Shown: positions 51,297 to 61,493, counted from the first letter of the stretch. The stretch: 64,000 nt of DNA from Staphylococcus succinus (GCF_029024945.1 NZ_CP118976.1:2046001-2110000); one strand, 5' to 3'. Translations and numbers: made by a program. Notes: a model not told the origin generated them from the letters alone.

Positions 51297-53834
51297 TTAT
51301 GCACCGTGACAATTTTTGTATTTTTTTCCACTACCACATGGACAAGGGTCATTTCTACCTACATGTTCATCTTTAACAAAAGGCTCTGATTTTGTATCCT
51401 CTTTAGAATTATCACCATCTGCAGATACATGTTCCGCATTACCAAAATTTGTCGTTTTATCTCTTTCTAAATCATCTTCCACAGAAACGACTGATTTCAA
51501 GATAAACTTACTTACATCTTCTTCGATATTCTCCATCATCGTATCAAAAAGTTGATGCCCTTCATTTTGATAGTCACGCAGTGGATTTTGCTGACCGTAT
51601 GAACGTAGGTGTATACCTTGACGCAACTGATCCATTGTATCAATGTGATCAGTCCAATGATTATCTATTGAACGCAGTAAAATCATACGCTCAAATTCAT
51701 CAAACTGGCTACCAATTTTTTCTTTTTGATCTTTTAAGCCTACTTCAACTTTAGACCAAACCACATCAAAGATATCTTCTTTGTCTTTACCTTTAATTTC
51801 TTCTTCTTTTAAATCACCTTCGTTTAAGAACACGTCATCAACATAATTAATAAATGGTTCATAATCTGGCTCATCATCTTCATCATTCACATGATAGTGT
51901 ACACTTCTTTCAAGCGTTGAACGGAGCATTGCATTGACCAATTCACCGCTTGCATCACTATCAATAATTCTATTACGCTCAGTATATATAATTTCACGTT
52001 GTTTACGTAATACATCATCATATTCTAGAACACGTTTACGTGCATCGAAGTTATTACCCTCAACACGTTTTTGCGCAGATTCAACGGCGCGGGACACCAT
52101 TTTGGATTCTATCGGTGTAGAGTCATCCATACCTAAGCGGTTCATCATACTTTGTAAACGTTCAGAACCAAAGCGAACCATCAATTCATCTTGTAATGAT
52201 AAATAGAAACGACTATCACCTCTATCACCTTGACGACCTGAACGACCACGTAATTGGTCATCAATACGACGAGACTCGTGGCGCTCTGTACCAATAACGG
52301 CTAGACCACCAATTTCTTCTACGCCAGCGCCAAGTTTAATATCAGTACCACGACCTGCCATGTTCGTAGCAATCGTAACTGCTCCACGTTCGCCAGCGCC
52401 AGCTACTATTTCCGCTTCACGTTCATGGTTTTTAGCATTTAACACATCATGACGCACACCATTTTTCTTCAATAAATTTGAAATATATTCGCTGGTTTCA
52501 ACTGCCACTGTTCCTAATAATACTGGCTGACCTAACTTATGTTTCTCAATTACGTCTGCTACAACCGCATCAAATTTACCTTTTTGGCTAATATATATTA
52601 AATCAGGTTTATCAATACGTTGAACAGGTTTGTTTGTAGGTATTTGAGTTACAGTCATATTATATATATTTCTAAACTCTTCTTCTTCCGTCTTCGCTGT
52701 CCCTGTCATCCCTGATAATTTATTATACATTCTGAAATAGTTTTGGAATGTAATTGAGGCCATTGTTTTAGATTCATTTTGAATCTTCACACCTTCTTTA
52801 GCTTCAATAGCTTGGTGTAAGCCTTCAGAAAAACGACGACCAGGCATAGTACGTCCGGTAAATTGGTCTACAATTAACACTTCGCCGGCATTCACCATAT
52901 AATCAACATCTTTTTGAAGCGTTACATGTGCACGCAAAGCTGTATTAATATGACTAATAATATCGACGTTTTTAACATCATATAAATTGTCAATTTTAAA
53001 CATACGCTCTGCTTTATCCGTACCTTGTTCTGTTAATTGTACGGCTTTTGTTTTTTCATCAAAATTATAGTCGTCTTCGTTTTTTAACATTTTAGCAAAA
53101 ACGTTTGCTTGAGTGTATAGGGAAGTTGATTTTTCTGCTTCACCTGAAATGATTAATGGGGTACGGGCTTCATCGATTAAAATAGAATCGACCTCATCAA
53201 TAATAGCGTAATGAAGTGGTCTCATTACACGTTCTTCCGCATAGTTAACCATGTTATCACGTAAGTAATCAAAACCTAACTCATTGTTTGTACTATACGT
53301 AATATCACTTGCATATGCTTCTCTTTTTTCATCTGTACTCTTGCTGTTTAAGTTTAGTCCTACAGATAACCCAAGGAATTCATAAAGTTCTGCCATTTCT
53401 TCACTTTGACTACTTGCTAAGTACTCATTTACTGTGATTACATGGACACCACGTCCTGTTAATGCATTTAAATAAGTTGGCATCGTCGCAGTCAATGTTT
53501 TACCTTCACCTGTTCTCATTTCAGAGATATCACCATTATGAATTGCGATCCCCCCCATAACTTGTACTTTATAAGGGATCATATTAAATACACGTTTTGA
53601 ACCTTCTCTCACTATAGCAAAGGCTTCTGGTAAAATATCATCAAGCATTTTATTTTGCTTTTTCACATCTTCTTCTTCACGTAATTTAGCTTGAAATGCT
53701 TTTGTTTTTTCTCTAATCTCTTCATCAGTTAATATCGACATATCCTCTTCTAACGCTAGGACTTTGTCGGCTAATTTACCAAGGCGCTTTATTTCTTTTT
53801 TATTGCCATCTGCAATTTTTGATAAAAAACCCAT
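51297..53834 (-). CDS. secA: Preprotein translocase ATPase SecA
   Basis: An 845-residue SecA, the housekeeping form by length and neighbourhood. Walker A region EMRTGEGKTLTATMP, DEAD box IIDEVDSILIDEA, TNMAGRGTDIKLG, the QLRGRSGRQGD motif and the C-terminal zinc/SecB-type tail GRNDPCPCGSGKKYKNCHG. It pushes preproteins through SecYEG at the membrane. It is separated from hpf by 309 bases that contain the hpf terminator and presumably the secA promoter. Confidence 0.98.
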   Translation of the reverse strand: MGFLSKIADGNKKEIKRLGKLADKVLALEEDMSILTDEEIREKTKAFQAKLREEEDVKKQNKMLDDILPEAFAIVREGSKRVFNMIPYKVQVMGGIAIHNGDISEMRTGEGKTLTATMPTYLNALTGRGVHVITVNEYLASSQSEEMAELYEFLGLSVGLNLNSKSTDEKREAYASDITYSTNNELGFDYLRDNMVNYAEERVMRPLHYAIIDEVDSILIDEARTPLIISGEAEKSTSLYTQANVFAKMLKNEDDYNFDEKTKAVQLTEQGTDKAERMFKIDNLYDVKNVDIISHINTALRAHVTLQKDVDYMVNAGEVLIVDQFTGRTMPGRRFSEGLHQAIEAKEGVKIQNESKTMASITFQNYFRMYNKLSGMTGTAKTEEEEFRNIYNMTVTQIPTNKPVQRIDKPDLIYISQKGKFDAVVADVIEKHKLGQPVLLGTVAVETSEYISNLLKKNGVRHDVLNAKNHEREAEIVAGAGERGAVTIATNMAGRGTDIKLGAGVEEIGGLAVIGTERHESRRIDDQLRGRSGRQGDRGDSRFYLSLQDELMVRFGSERLQSMMNRLGMDDSTPIESKMVSRAVESAQKRVEGNNFDARKRVLEYDDVLRKQREIIYTERNRIIDSDASGELVNAMLRSTLERSVHYHVNDEDDEPDYEPFINYVDDVFLNEGDLKEEEIKGKDKEDIFDVVWSKVEVGLKDQKEKIGSQFDEFERMILLRSIDNHWTDHIDTMDQLRQGIHLRSYGQQNPLRDYQNEGHQLFDTMMENIEEDVSKFILKSVVSVEDDLERDKTTNFGNAEHVSADGDNSKEDTKSEPFVKDEHVGRNDPCPCGSGKKYKNCHGA

Positions 53835-54070
53835 TCTGTTCGCTCCTTTAGCTTTATAACTCTTAGCTTACAACATCTTATGATACCATTTATAAGCTGA
53901 AATTTACATTTATTCACTTCACTCTTTAAACTCTCGTTTAGCTTGTTTAACTTGTAATTATCCTTCATTACTCATCAAGAATTTTCATATTTCTATATAT
54001 TTTTATTATACACTTAAAATATACACATATTGTTGGTCAACTTTCAAATTATTACATACTAACATAGCAA

Positions 54071-54108
54071 AAAATGAGCGTCCATGATTTAACACAATCA
54101 TGGACGCT
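54071..54108 (-). terminator. Terminator of hpf
   Basis: Perfect 13-bp stem (54077-54089 with 54096-54108), 6-base loop, then a T run on the minus strand. Confidence 0.9.
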
Positions 54109-54143
54109 ACGGCTAATTATTATTTAGTATGATTTAACATAAA

Positions 54144-54710
54144 TTATTCAGTTGTTTCGATTAAACCATATTTTCCATCTTTTCTTTTATACACAATACT
54201 AGTGCCGTCTGTTTCACGATCTGTGAAAATAAAGAAATCGTGTCCCAGCAAATCCATTTGTAGCACTGCTTCTTCTGAATCCATTGGTTTTAAACTGAAA
54301 TTTTTTGCACGAATGATTTCAATATCATTGTCACTATCATCACTTTGAAGTTCAGCTGCTTCATTTTCTTCTGGTAATGATGCGAATACTTCTTGATCGC
54401 CACGATTACGTTTTTTACGATTGACACGCGTTTTGTATTTTCTTACTTGTCTTTCAAGTTTACCATTGATTAAATCAATGCCTGCGTATAAATCATCATG
54501 GCGTTCTTCAGCTCTTAAGGTAACATTTTTCAATGGAATAGTTACTTCAATTTTTGAAGCTGAATTTTGATAGGTTTTGACTTTAACGTGTGCAGTTGCA
54601 TTTGGCACATCATTAAAGTAACGTTCTAATTTACCAATTTTCTCCTCAATATAGTTGCGAATCGCATCAGTAATAGTGAGGTTCTCCCCGTGAATTTCAA
54701 ATCTGATCAT
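54144..54710 (-). CDS. hpf: Long ribosome hibernation-promoting factor
   Basis: A 188-residue long-form HPF: an N-terminal S30AE domain (about 1-100, IRFEIHGENLTITDAIRNYI and YAGIDLINGKLERQVRKYK), an acidic linker and a C-terminal dimerisation domain (about 130-188, IIRAKNFSLKPMDSEEAVLQ). It joins two 70S ribosomes into an inactive 100S dimer in stationary phase. GGAG precedes the ATG. It lies after comFC with 67 bases between, so it may have its own promoter there. Confidence 0.96.
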   Translation of the reverse strand: MIRFEIHGENLTITDAIRNYIEEKIGKLERYFNDVPNATAHVKVKTYQNSASKIEVTIPLKNVTLRAEERHDDLYAGIDLINGKLERQVRKYKTRVNRKKRNRGDQEVFASLPEENEAAELQSDDSDNDIEIIRAKNFSLKPMDSEEAVLQMDLLGHDFFIFTDRETDGTSIVYKRKDGKYGLIETTE

Positions 54711-54777
54711 AGTAATCGACTCCTTTAAAAACCTCTATATTGGTAATATTGCTTATCCTTATAATACCACTTTTCTA

Positions 54778-55449
54778 CTATCGTGCAAACGTAAAGACAT
54801 CGAATTTTCTGATTTTTCTCACAAAAAGACTTTTTGCTGCTTTATGAACCGTTATGCCTGTAGTGTATATATCATCTACAAGTAAAATGAATTTATTTTC
54901 TAAATCGATAGAACTGGTTAATTCAAATGGATGATCGACCTGTAACCGCATTTGCTTTCCCATTGTATACTGTCTTGGTCGTAATTGAGTGGATAGAAGT
55001 GTTTCATATTGAATTTGCTTGTAATCTAATACGGTAGTAACTGGGTTAAACGTACGTGCCTTATCCCTTTCTATTGGTGAAGGTATTGGCACAATATAAT
55101 CATAATTTACTTTAGGTAACTCTATTTGTTCTGCTAGTATTTTACATAAAGCTACATCCTTCATAAACTTATATTTATGAATAGTTGATTTCATAATCCC
55201 CTTATATTGAAATTGACAATGCAGTCGATTCATTAATACATAATGCATAGATAAAAATAGACAGTCCCTACACTTTTCTTCGTTAATGTCTAATAACTTC
55301 AGACACCTTGGACAACGTTGGTACATAGTCATGCCCACTACTTTCCATTGTTCTATACAATGTGCACACCATGGAGATGGTTTTTTATAAAAATTTTGGG
55401 CATTGAGTGATTCGAATATATTTTCGTGGCATTGTATGCATTTAGTCAT
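54778..55449 (-). CDS. comFC: ComFC competence phosphoribosyltransferase-like protein
   Basis: A 223-residue ComFC/GntX-type protein. The N-terminal zinc finger pairs CIQCHE, WCAHC and CPRCLKLLDINEEKCRDC, and the PRPP-binding loop ILLVDDIYTTGIT near residue 190. It works with ComFA in DNA uptake. Its start overlaps the end of comFA by 8 bases, so translation is coupled. Confidence 0.93.
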   Translation of the reverse strand: MTKCIQCHENIFESLNAQNFYKKPSPWCAHCIEQWKVVGMTMYQRCPRCLKLLDINEEKCRDCLFLSMHYVLMNRLHCQFQYKGIMKSTIHKYKFMKDVALCKILAEQIELPKVNYDYIVPIPSPIERDKARTFNPVTTVLDYKQIQYETLLSTQLRPRQYTMGKQMRLQVDHPFELTSSIDLENKFILLVDDIYTTGITVHKAAKSLFVRKIRKFDVFTFAR

Positions 55450-56731
55450 CTATCCACCCCTTGTATCGAGCTAAATCATTCATTTTTCTTATATTACGTC
55501 GGGCTTTAAGCATATTCAAAGTAATACCTTCATGAAAAAATAGTACAAGTCCCGATGGTGCTTGTGCTTTTCTTCCTACCCTACCAGCAATTTGAATTAA
55601 AGCACTACTGTCAAACGTATGACTATGCATGACAATGACATCCAAGTTTGCCATGGTAAAGCCTCTTTCTAAAATTGTAGTCGTAAAAATAATATGATAT
55701 TTTCCATGTCTCAAATTTCGTATTTTTTCAAATCGCAAACTATCTTCGCTGTGTACATATGTGAGCGAAGCAATTTTCTTTTTATAATGTAGGTACATTT
55801 GTTTCATTAATTGAATATGATTGAAAAATACGAGGGTATATCGTTTTGATTGAATTTGATGCATAAATATATTTAACAGCATGTATTGTATTTTATAGGG
55901 CTGAATTTTGTAATATTTAAATTTAGGAAGAGGTAAAGCGTGTCTGTGGAATCGCGCGGGTAACGTGATAAGTGTATCATCAGGCATTTGTCGTAACAGT
56001 TTGCGGGGTGGTGTTGCTGTCATGTAAACATGACTATAACGCTTTTTTGAAGCTGCTGTTATAGCATGCATTAACGATGGATCCATAGAAAGCGGAAAAG
56101 CATCAACTTCATCTACTATGATGACATCAAAATGACGCTTAAATCGATATAATTGATGTATAGTGGCAATTATAAAATGTCCATTATACATTTGCCGTTG
56201 CCCTTGATAAAGTATATCTATATACTCTTCTTGAAAAGCCTCTTTCATGCGTGAACTCACTTCTAATACTACGTCTACACGAGGCGATACGATTGCAATA
56301 TTATCACCTCGTTGTCTCGCAAATTTTATACCTTCAAATGTCATCTCTGTTTTACCTGCACCGGTTACTGCATATAATATTAATGAACGGTATCCTTGGA
56401 TTGCATTGACAATTTTTGTGGAGGCGAATAATTGTTGCTCAGAGAGTTCAAACGATAAGTTATATTTTCCTCCAGAACTTTGTTGTCTTGATTCAGTAAC
56501 ATAAATGTCTCTGATATTATCCATTCTACCCAGGCTAATACAATTTCTGCAGTAAACAATGGTTTGACCTAATACTTTTGAAAAATATTCATAAAAATGC
56601 TTTGGCTCTGCAGTATCGCATTGATAGCATCGCCACATGCCATCCTTTCTTACAATACCTTTTGAACGAAACTTAATTACTTCATCGGATAATATAGTTC
56701 GATCAGTGATTAACTTTCCATAATGTTTGAT
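55442..56731 (-). CDS. comFA: ComFA competence helicase; start codon uncertain
   Basis: A DNA-uptake helicase of about 430 residues. Zinc finger CYQCDTAEPKH with YCRNCISLG near the start, Walker A AVTGAGKTEMTFEG, DEVDAFP (DEAD box), SATPPRK-like MTATPPRKLLRQ, and QIAGRVGRKAQAPSG. The conserved N-terminal YGKLITDRTILSDEVIKF indicates that the protein starts near 56731, and GGAGG lies at 56741-56745, but the in-frame codon there is ATC and no ATG, GTG or TTG follows until ATG 56638 (just before the zinc finger). The ATG at 56782 is inside the degV terminator. The coordinate given assumes a non-standard ATC start. Confidence 0.8.
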   Translation of the reverse strand: MKHYGKLITDRTILSDEVIKFRSKGIVRKDGMWRCYQCDTAEPKHFYEYFSKVLGQTIVYCRNCISLGRMDNIRDIYVTESRQQSSGGKYNLSFELSEQQLFASTKIVNAIQGYRSLILYAVTGAGKTEMTFEGIKFARQRGDNIAIVSPRVDVVLEVSSRMKEAFQEEYIDILYQGQRQMYNGHFIIATIHQLYRFKRHFDVIIVDEVDAFPLSMDPSLMHAITAASKKRYSHVYMTATPPRKLLRQMPDDTLITLPARFHRHALPLPKFKYYKIQPYKIQYMLLNIFMHQIQSKRYTLVFFNHIQLMKQMYLHYKKKIASLTYVHSEDSLRFEKIRNLRHGKYHIIFTTTILERGFTMANLDVIVMHSHTFDSSALIQIAGRVGRKAQAPSGLVLFFHEGITLNMLKARRNIRKMNDLARYKGWIDD

Positions 56732-56746
56732 TGATGATGACCTCCA

Positions 56747-56787
56747 TAAAAAAAGACATGTTTGCCTTAACTGGCATACCATGTCTT
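56747..56787 (-). terminator. Terminator of degV, just upstream of comFA
   Basis: AAGACATG pairs with CATGTCTT and TGCC with GGCA inside, followed by seven T on the minus strand. It lies between the degV stop codon and the comFA ribosome site. Confidence 0.85.
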
Positions 56788-56800
56788 CATCAAATTCCGA

Positions 56801-57664
56801 TTAATCTGTGCGTATATTCCTACCTGTATAACCTAAACCCATACCTCCAGAACCAAGGTGTGCTGCAACCACTGGTCCTAATTGAGAACTATAAACTTTA
56901 TATTGTGGATAATTTTCTGTTAATTCTTTATACATCCACTGCGCATCCGCCTCTATATCGCCTGCAACAATATATAAAGTCACTTCATCATATGCTTTTA
57001 CATGATTTATAACTTTATTTATAATCTCTTTTAAAGCGCGCTTTTTAGTACGTACTTTTTCCTCAGGTAAAATCAGTCCATCTTCAAATTTTAAGACTGG
57101 CTTCATTTTAAGCATAGTACCAATCCAAGCTTGAGCACCTGTTATGCGACCACTCTTTTGTAAGTTTTTAAGATCATCTACCATTAAAATAGCACCTGTC
57201 ACTTCGCGCATTGATTCTAAGTCTTCGATAATTGCTTCAGGTGTATATCCTTGTTCGATCATTTCAACCGCACGTAACACGTACCCTCCCTCAATCATAG
57301 CTGCTAACTTCGAATCGAAGGTGTGTACTCGAATACCTTTAACCATTTCGCCTGCTTGGGTAGCTGTTTGATAACAACCACTAATTCCAGATGATAAAAA
57401 CACACATATAATATCAGTGTATCCTTCGTCACGTAGTTTTTCATAATTCTCTATAAATTCACCAATAGCAGGTTGGCTTGTTGTCGGTATGGTTTTTGAG
57501 GTTTTCATTCTCTCATAAAATTCTGGCGTTGATATTGTTTCATTCTCAATATAATTTTCACCGTTATCGAACGTAACACTTAACGGTGCGATTTTAATGT
57601 TATATTTATCGATTAAAGTTTGAGATAGATAACTCGTTGAATCTGTCAAAACAGCGATTTTCAT
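56801..57664 (-). CDS. DegV family fatty-acid-binding protein
   Basis: A 287-residue DegV protein: AVLTDSTSYLSQTLIDKYNI near the start, TIPTTSQPAIGEF, VFLSSGISGCYQTA (fatty acid carboxylate site), VDDLKNLQKSGRITGAQAWI and GPVVAAHLGSGGMGLGYTG at the end. In staphylococci such proteins (FakB type) bind a fatty acid and present it to the kinase FakA. ATG 57664 is used; the ATG just before it (57667) is equally possible with GAGGAGG upstream. Confidence 0.9.
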   Translation of the reverse strand: MKIAVLTDSTSYLSQTLIDKYNIKIAPLSVTFDNGENYIENETISTPEFYERMKTSKTIPTTSQPAIGEFIENYEKLRDEGYTDIICVFLSSGISGCYQTATQAGEMVKGIRVHTFDSKLAAMIEGGYVLRAVEMIEQGYTPEAIIEDLESMREVTGAILMVDDLKNLQKSGRITGAQAWIGTMLKMKPVLKFEDGLILPEEKVRTKKRALKEIINKVINHVKAYDEVTLYIVAGDIEADAQWMYKELTENYPQYKVYSSQLGPVVAAHLGSGGMGLGYTGRNIRTD

Positions 57665-57840
57665 CATAATCCTCCTCAATTATACTCACAACTATAATAC
57701 CTTATTTTATGTTAAAAGAAAATTTATTTTTGTATTTAATACATTATTCAATTCAGTGTATAATATATGTAATTAAAGTATTTTAAAGCTACCATCAATA
57801 ATAATACTCATAATAAATTAAAAACTGAGGTGTCGTTAAA

Positions 57841-58482
57841 ATGGAATCATCTATTATTACGATAAAACAAGAACATATAATAGAAAATGTGATTAGTAAA
57901 TCACGTTTTATAGCACATATAAAGCCTGTTTCATCTGAAGCAGAAGCTAAAGCTTTTATAGACGAGGTGAAAACTCAACATAATGAGGCTACACATAACT
58001 GTTCAGCTTATACAGTTGGCGATCAAATGAATATCCAGAAAGCCAATGATGATGGAGAACCTAGTGGTACTGCTGGAGTGCCTATGCTTGATATTTTAAA
58101 AAAACTAGAGGTACACAATGTTTGCGTGGTAGTGACACGTTATTTTGGCGGTATCAAATTAGGTGGCGGTGGCTTAATTCGAGCATATAGTGGCGCTGTC
58201 AGAGATGTGATTTATGACATTGGTCGTGTAGCACTGCGCCCTGCTATACCGACGATTGTTACAATTGCTTATGACTTAACTGGAAAATTTGAATACGAAC
58301 TGGAAACAACGACTTTCTTATTACGTGATACGCAATATACAGATAAAGTCAGTTATCAAATTGACGTGGTCGAACCGGAACACCCACAATTTATCGATTT
58401 TCTAAATCGTATAACATCTGGAAACTATGATTTAATCGAAAATGATATTGTTCGTTTACCTTTTGACATACCAACTACTTAA
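57841..58482 (+). CDS. YigZ/IMPACT family protein
   Basis: A 213-residue protein with the IMPACT N-terminal fold: SRFIAHIKPVSSEAEAKAFI, THNCSAYTVGDQMNIQKAND, DGEPSGTAGVPMLDIL, YFGGIKLGGGGLIRAYSGAV, and a C-terminal DUF1949 ferredoxin-like domain. It probably acts on ribosomes or nucleic acid; the function is not established. GAGGTG precedes the ATG. It is divergent from degV. Confidence 0.92.
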   Translation: MESSIITIKQEHIIENVISKSRFIAHIKPVSSEAEAKAFIDEVKTQHNEATHNCSAYTVGDQMNIQKANDDGEPSGTAGVPMLDILKKLEVHNVCVVVTRYFGGIKLGGGGLIRAYSGAVRDVIYDIGRVALRPAIPTIVTIAYDLTGKFEYELETTTFLLRDTQYTDKVSYQIDVVEPEHPQFIDFLNRITSGNYDLIENDIVRLPFDIPTT

Positions 58483-58636
58483 AAAGCATTTAAGATTATG
58501 GCAATACCATTTTCATCTTTCTTATTACATTCAATAAAGATACATAATTTTTATAAATTAAAACATCTTGTGTGTGACAGAGCATCATTTCTCCAAATTG
58601 ATGTGTTCCACGTTTAATAGCATACGTAGAAATATA

Positions 58637-58683
58637 TAATAAAAGGCTCGGCAGATTTCAAAAATCTGCCGAGCCTTTTATTA
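58637..58683. terminator. Strong bidirectional terminator between yigZ-like gene and tagO
   Basis: A stem of more than 20 bp (AAAAGGCTCGGCAGATTT with its complement) around a 3-base loop, flanked by A and T runs. Confidence 0.92.
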
Positions 58684-58731
58684 TTCTGGTTAATACTAAT
58701 AACAAACAAGTTAATTATCAGTCATCATCAC

Positions 58732-59793
58732 TTATGATTGATTATCATTATGCTTTTCTTTGTTTTCTATTAATTTCATTAACGGGCGATAGTCATCATC
58801 GATAAGGCCAGTAAATTCTACAATTAATTCAATTGTTATTAAAATAAGTATCAACATCATAAGAACGCCCCATGGTTGAGACAAGTATAATATAATGCTA
58901 GAGAGACTAAATAACAAAGCAATAGAATAAATAAGTAATACTGTTTGACGATGAGAGTAACCAAGTTCTAATAATTTATGATGTAAGTGTGATTTATCAG
59001 CCTGCATAATATGTTGGCCTTTCTTCACACGACGTATCATTGCAAATAAAGTATCGATAAATGGTACTGCTAGAATAACGATTGGGAAGAATAGTGAAAC
59101 AAATGTAATATTCTTAAACCCTAATAATGATAGGAAGGCCACTATAAAACCAATCAATAATGCCCCACTATCTCCCAAGAAAATTTTAGCTGGGTGGAAA
59201 TTGAAACATAAGAACCCTAGTAATGCACCGATTAACACACTACATATCATGATGATAAAAATATTAGCTTGTAAAATTGCTATGAATCCAATTGTCATTA
59301 ACGCTATCATCGACACACCAGAAGCCAAACCATCTAGCCCATCGATTAAATTGATGGCATTCGTAATTGCAACAATCCATATTACGGTAATTGGGATGGC
59401 AAACACACCAAAATGTAATGTTGGTCCGATAGGCAATGAAATAAAATCAATTGTAACGCCATAGTATACAACTACTAACGCAGCAATGATTTGTCCTAAT
59501 AACTTTACAATTGGCTTCAGTTCATAGATATCATCTATGAGCCCTACCAAATAGATTAATACTGATCCAATAACAAGTGGTTTAACTTCTGTCTCTATGG
59601 GATGGCCTAGCCATATGCCCACTAAAAAAGATAAAAGTATAACCGTTCCACCAAGTACAGAAACAGGTTTCGTGTGCACCTTTCTAAAATTAGGTTTATC
59701 CACGATACCAAGTTTATGTGAAACCTTTATGATAATTGGTGTTAGTATTAAACTGACAATCATTGAAAAAATGATTAATAATAACGTATACAT
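58732..59793 (-). CDS. tagO: Undecaprenyl-phosphate GlcNAc-1-phosphate transferase TagO
   Basis: A 353-residue membrane enzyme with about 11 helices. The catalytic aspartates are in YLVGLIDDIYELKP, NLIDGLDGLASG and HPAKIFLGDSGALL, and the histidine motif is in ADKSHLHHKLLELG. It links GlcNAc-1-phosphate to undecaprenyl phosphate, the first step of wall teichoic acid synthesis. ATG 59793 has GAAGGTGAA upstream; the longer frame to 59892 is not used. The gene is alone on its strand. Confidence 0.96.
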   Translation of the reverse strand: MYTLLLIIFSMIVSLILTPIIIKVSHKLGIVDKPNFRKVHTKPVSVLGGTVILLSFLVGIWLGHPIETEVKPLVIGSVLIYLVGLIDDIYELKPIVKLLGQIIAALVVVYYGVTIDFISLPIGPTLHFGVFAIPITVIWIVAITNAINLIDGLDGLASGVSMIALMTIGFIAILQANIFIIMICSVLIGALLGFLCFNFHPAKIFLGDSGALLIGFIVAFLSLLGFKNITFVSLFFPIVILAVPFIDTLFAMIRRVKKGQHIMQADKSHLHHKLLELGYSHRQTVLLIYSIALLFSLSSIILYLSQPWGVLMMLILILITIELIVEFTGLIDDDYRPLMKLIENKEKHNDNQS

Positions 59794-60196
59794 CAGTTCA
59801 CCTTCAATAAAATAATTCTTAATTATTTTTGATTTTAAAATTTTAAGTTTAAAAAGTCTTATTTCAATGTTTCCATTAAATGATAAAAACATTAACTTCT
59901 TATTTTTCTTAATTCATGATAAGCTATATAAATTTATTAGTCATATCAATAACTTAAGTATATAATACATGATTCGCTTTTACATATACAAATAGTAATG
60001 AGATAATTAGTAATCATACATCAATATAGTTAAATTTATTATAAAATAAGCGAATTATTTTTTATATTATCACTCAGAGGGATATTTTAACATGAAATTT
60101 AGGTGAATGTTATATATTTCTATTTACATATTGATGACAAATGGTAAGTTTTCACTTACAATAACTAGGTGTTAATTCAAAGGAGCGTAAAGTAAA
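59794..60196. other. Divergent intergenic region between tagO and gdpS
   Basis: About 400 AT-rich bases without a gene. It holds the gdpS promoter at 60134-60162 and presumably the tagO promoter. No RNA gene or repeat is evident. Confidence 0.5.
60134..60162 (+). promoter_or_regulatory. Probable gdpS promoter with an inverted repeat in the spacer
   Basis: ATGACA (60134-60139), 17 bases, TACAAT (60157-60162). The spacer contains GTAAGT-TTTC-ACTTAC (60143-60158), a perfect 6-bp inverted repeat that could be an operator. Confidence 0.5.
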
Positions 60197-61267
60197 ATGT
60201 TTGAAGCTATTATCTATAATATGTCTGTTATTGTGGCTGGTATATATTTATTCCACCGTTTACAGTACTCAGAGAATAAAAATATGGTATTTTCAAAAGA
60301 ATACGTCACTGTATTAATGACGATAGTGGCACTTTTACTATCTGTTTATCCTGTGCCGTTATTTCATGAATATTCACTCTACTTAACATTTGTACCTATA
60401 TTATTCTTAGGAAGATACACAAATGTCTTTTACACTGTACTCTCAGCAATTATAGTATCAATCGTTAATGTACTCATAGGTGACTATACGGTTATTGCTG
60501 CTGTCATATTGATTGTAATCGCAGTCATCGTCGGAGCTATTGGCCCATTTTTAAAACAAAGTGATAACATTTCATTACAAATACTCAATGCCATCACTTT
60601 AGTCATTTATCTCATTTTAGCACTAATCAGTCCTTATTATGAGATTACTGAAGTATTATTCTTAATCCCATTATCATTTATTCTAACGATTACATCATCT
60701 GTTACTTTTGTAGATATTTGGCATTTCTTCTCATTAGTCAATCGCTATGAGAATGAAGATAAATTAGACTATCTTACTGGTCTAGGCAACGTTAAAGAGT
60801 TTGATAGACATTTAAATGAAACCACAGCTCTCGCTGAAGCAAATGATGAAAGCTTAGGTTTACTACTCATCGATATCGATGGATTTAAAGACGTGAACGA
60901 TATGTATTCACATAAATCTGGTGATGCTGTCTTAAGACAAGTTGCACAATTATTAAAAAACTACGTGCCTCAACAATTTAATATTTATCGAAATGGCGGC
61001 GAAGAATTTTCTATTGTATTAAATAATTATACGCTAGATCAATGTGTTAAATTAGGTGAAAGTATTCGTTTAGGTGTAGAACAATCAACATTCCATCTAC
61101 CAAACAAGGAAGTTATCAAACTATCTGTCTCCATTGGTGTAGGCTACCTCACTCAAGATGATCATAAATCTCAGCGTAAAGTGTTCAAGGTTGCCGATGA
61201 CATGCTACACATGGCTAAAAACGAAGGACGAAATCAAGTTATGTTTAATCCTATCGTTAAGTTATAA
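60197..61267 (+). CDS. gdpS: GGDEF-domain membrane protein GdpS
   Basis: A 356-residue protein: N-terminal membrane part with about six helices (residues 5-175, 5TM-5TMR-LYT-like), then a GGDEF domain starting DYLTGLGNVKEFDRHL, with IDIDGFKDVND at about 225-235 and the signature GGEEF at 267-271. This is the only GGDEF protein conserved across staphylococci; in S. epidermidis it was reported to affect biofilm genes without making cyclic-di-GMP. AGGAGCG precedes the ATG. A terminator follows. Confidence 0.94.
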   Translation: MFEAIIYNMSVIVAGIYLFHRLQYSENKNMVFSKEYVTVLMTIVALLLSVYPVPLFHEYSLYLTFVPILFLGRYTNVFYTVLSAIIVSIVNVLIGDYTVIAAVILIVIAVIVGAIGPFLKQSDNISLQILNAITLVIYLILALISPYYEITEVLFLIPLSFILTITSSVTFVDIWHFFSLVNRYENEDKLDYLTGLGNVKEFDRHLNETTALAEANDESLGLLLIDIDGFKDVNDMYSHKSGDAVLRQVAQLLKNYVPQQFNIYRNGGEEFSIVLNNYTLDQCVKLGESIRLGVEQSTFHLPNKEVIKLSVSIGVGYLTQDDHKSQRKVFKVADDMLHMAKNEGRNQVMFNPIVKL

Positions 61268-61302
61268 TTACAGTGATATAGCAAATTTTAATATTTATGT
61301 TT

Positions 61303-61336
61303 ACTGACAACATACATTAGCGTATGTTGTCAGTTT
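61303..61336 (+). terminator. Terminator of gdpS
   Basis: Perfect 13-bp stem (61303-61315 with 61322-61334), 6-base loop, short T run. Confidence 0.85.
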
Positions 61337-61493
61337 TCGTATAGAAGTTAAAGCATTAAAAAGTAATTGAGTTTGTTACAATATATATATAAGATAAAAA
61401 AAGATGACGGAGCACTAAAAGTGATTGAAAGTTATAATTGTAGGTTGTAAACTTTCAAGTGTTCTATTATCTATATTAGGAGGTGAGTCATCT

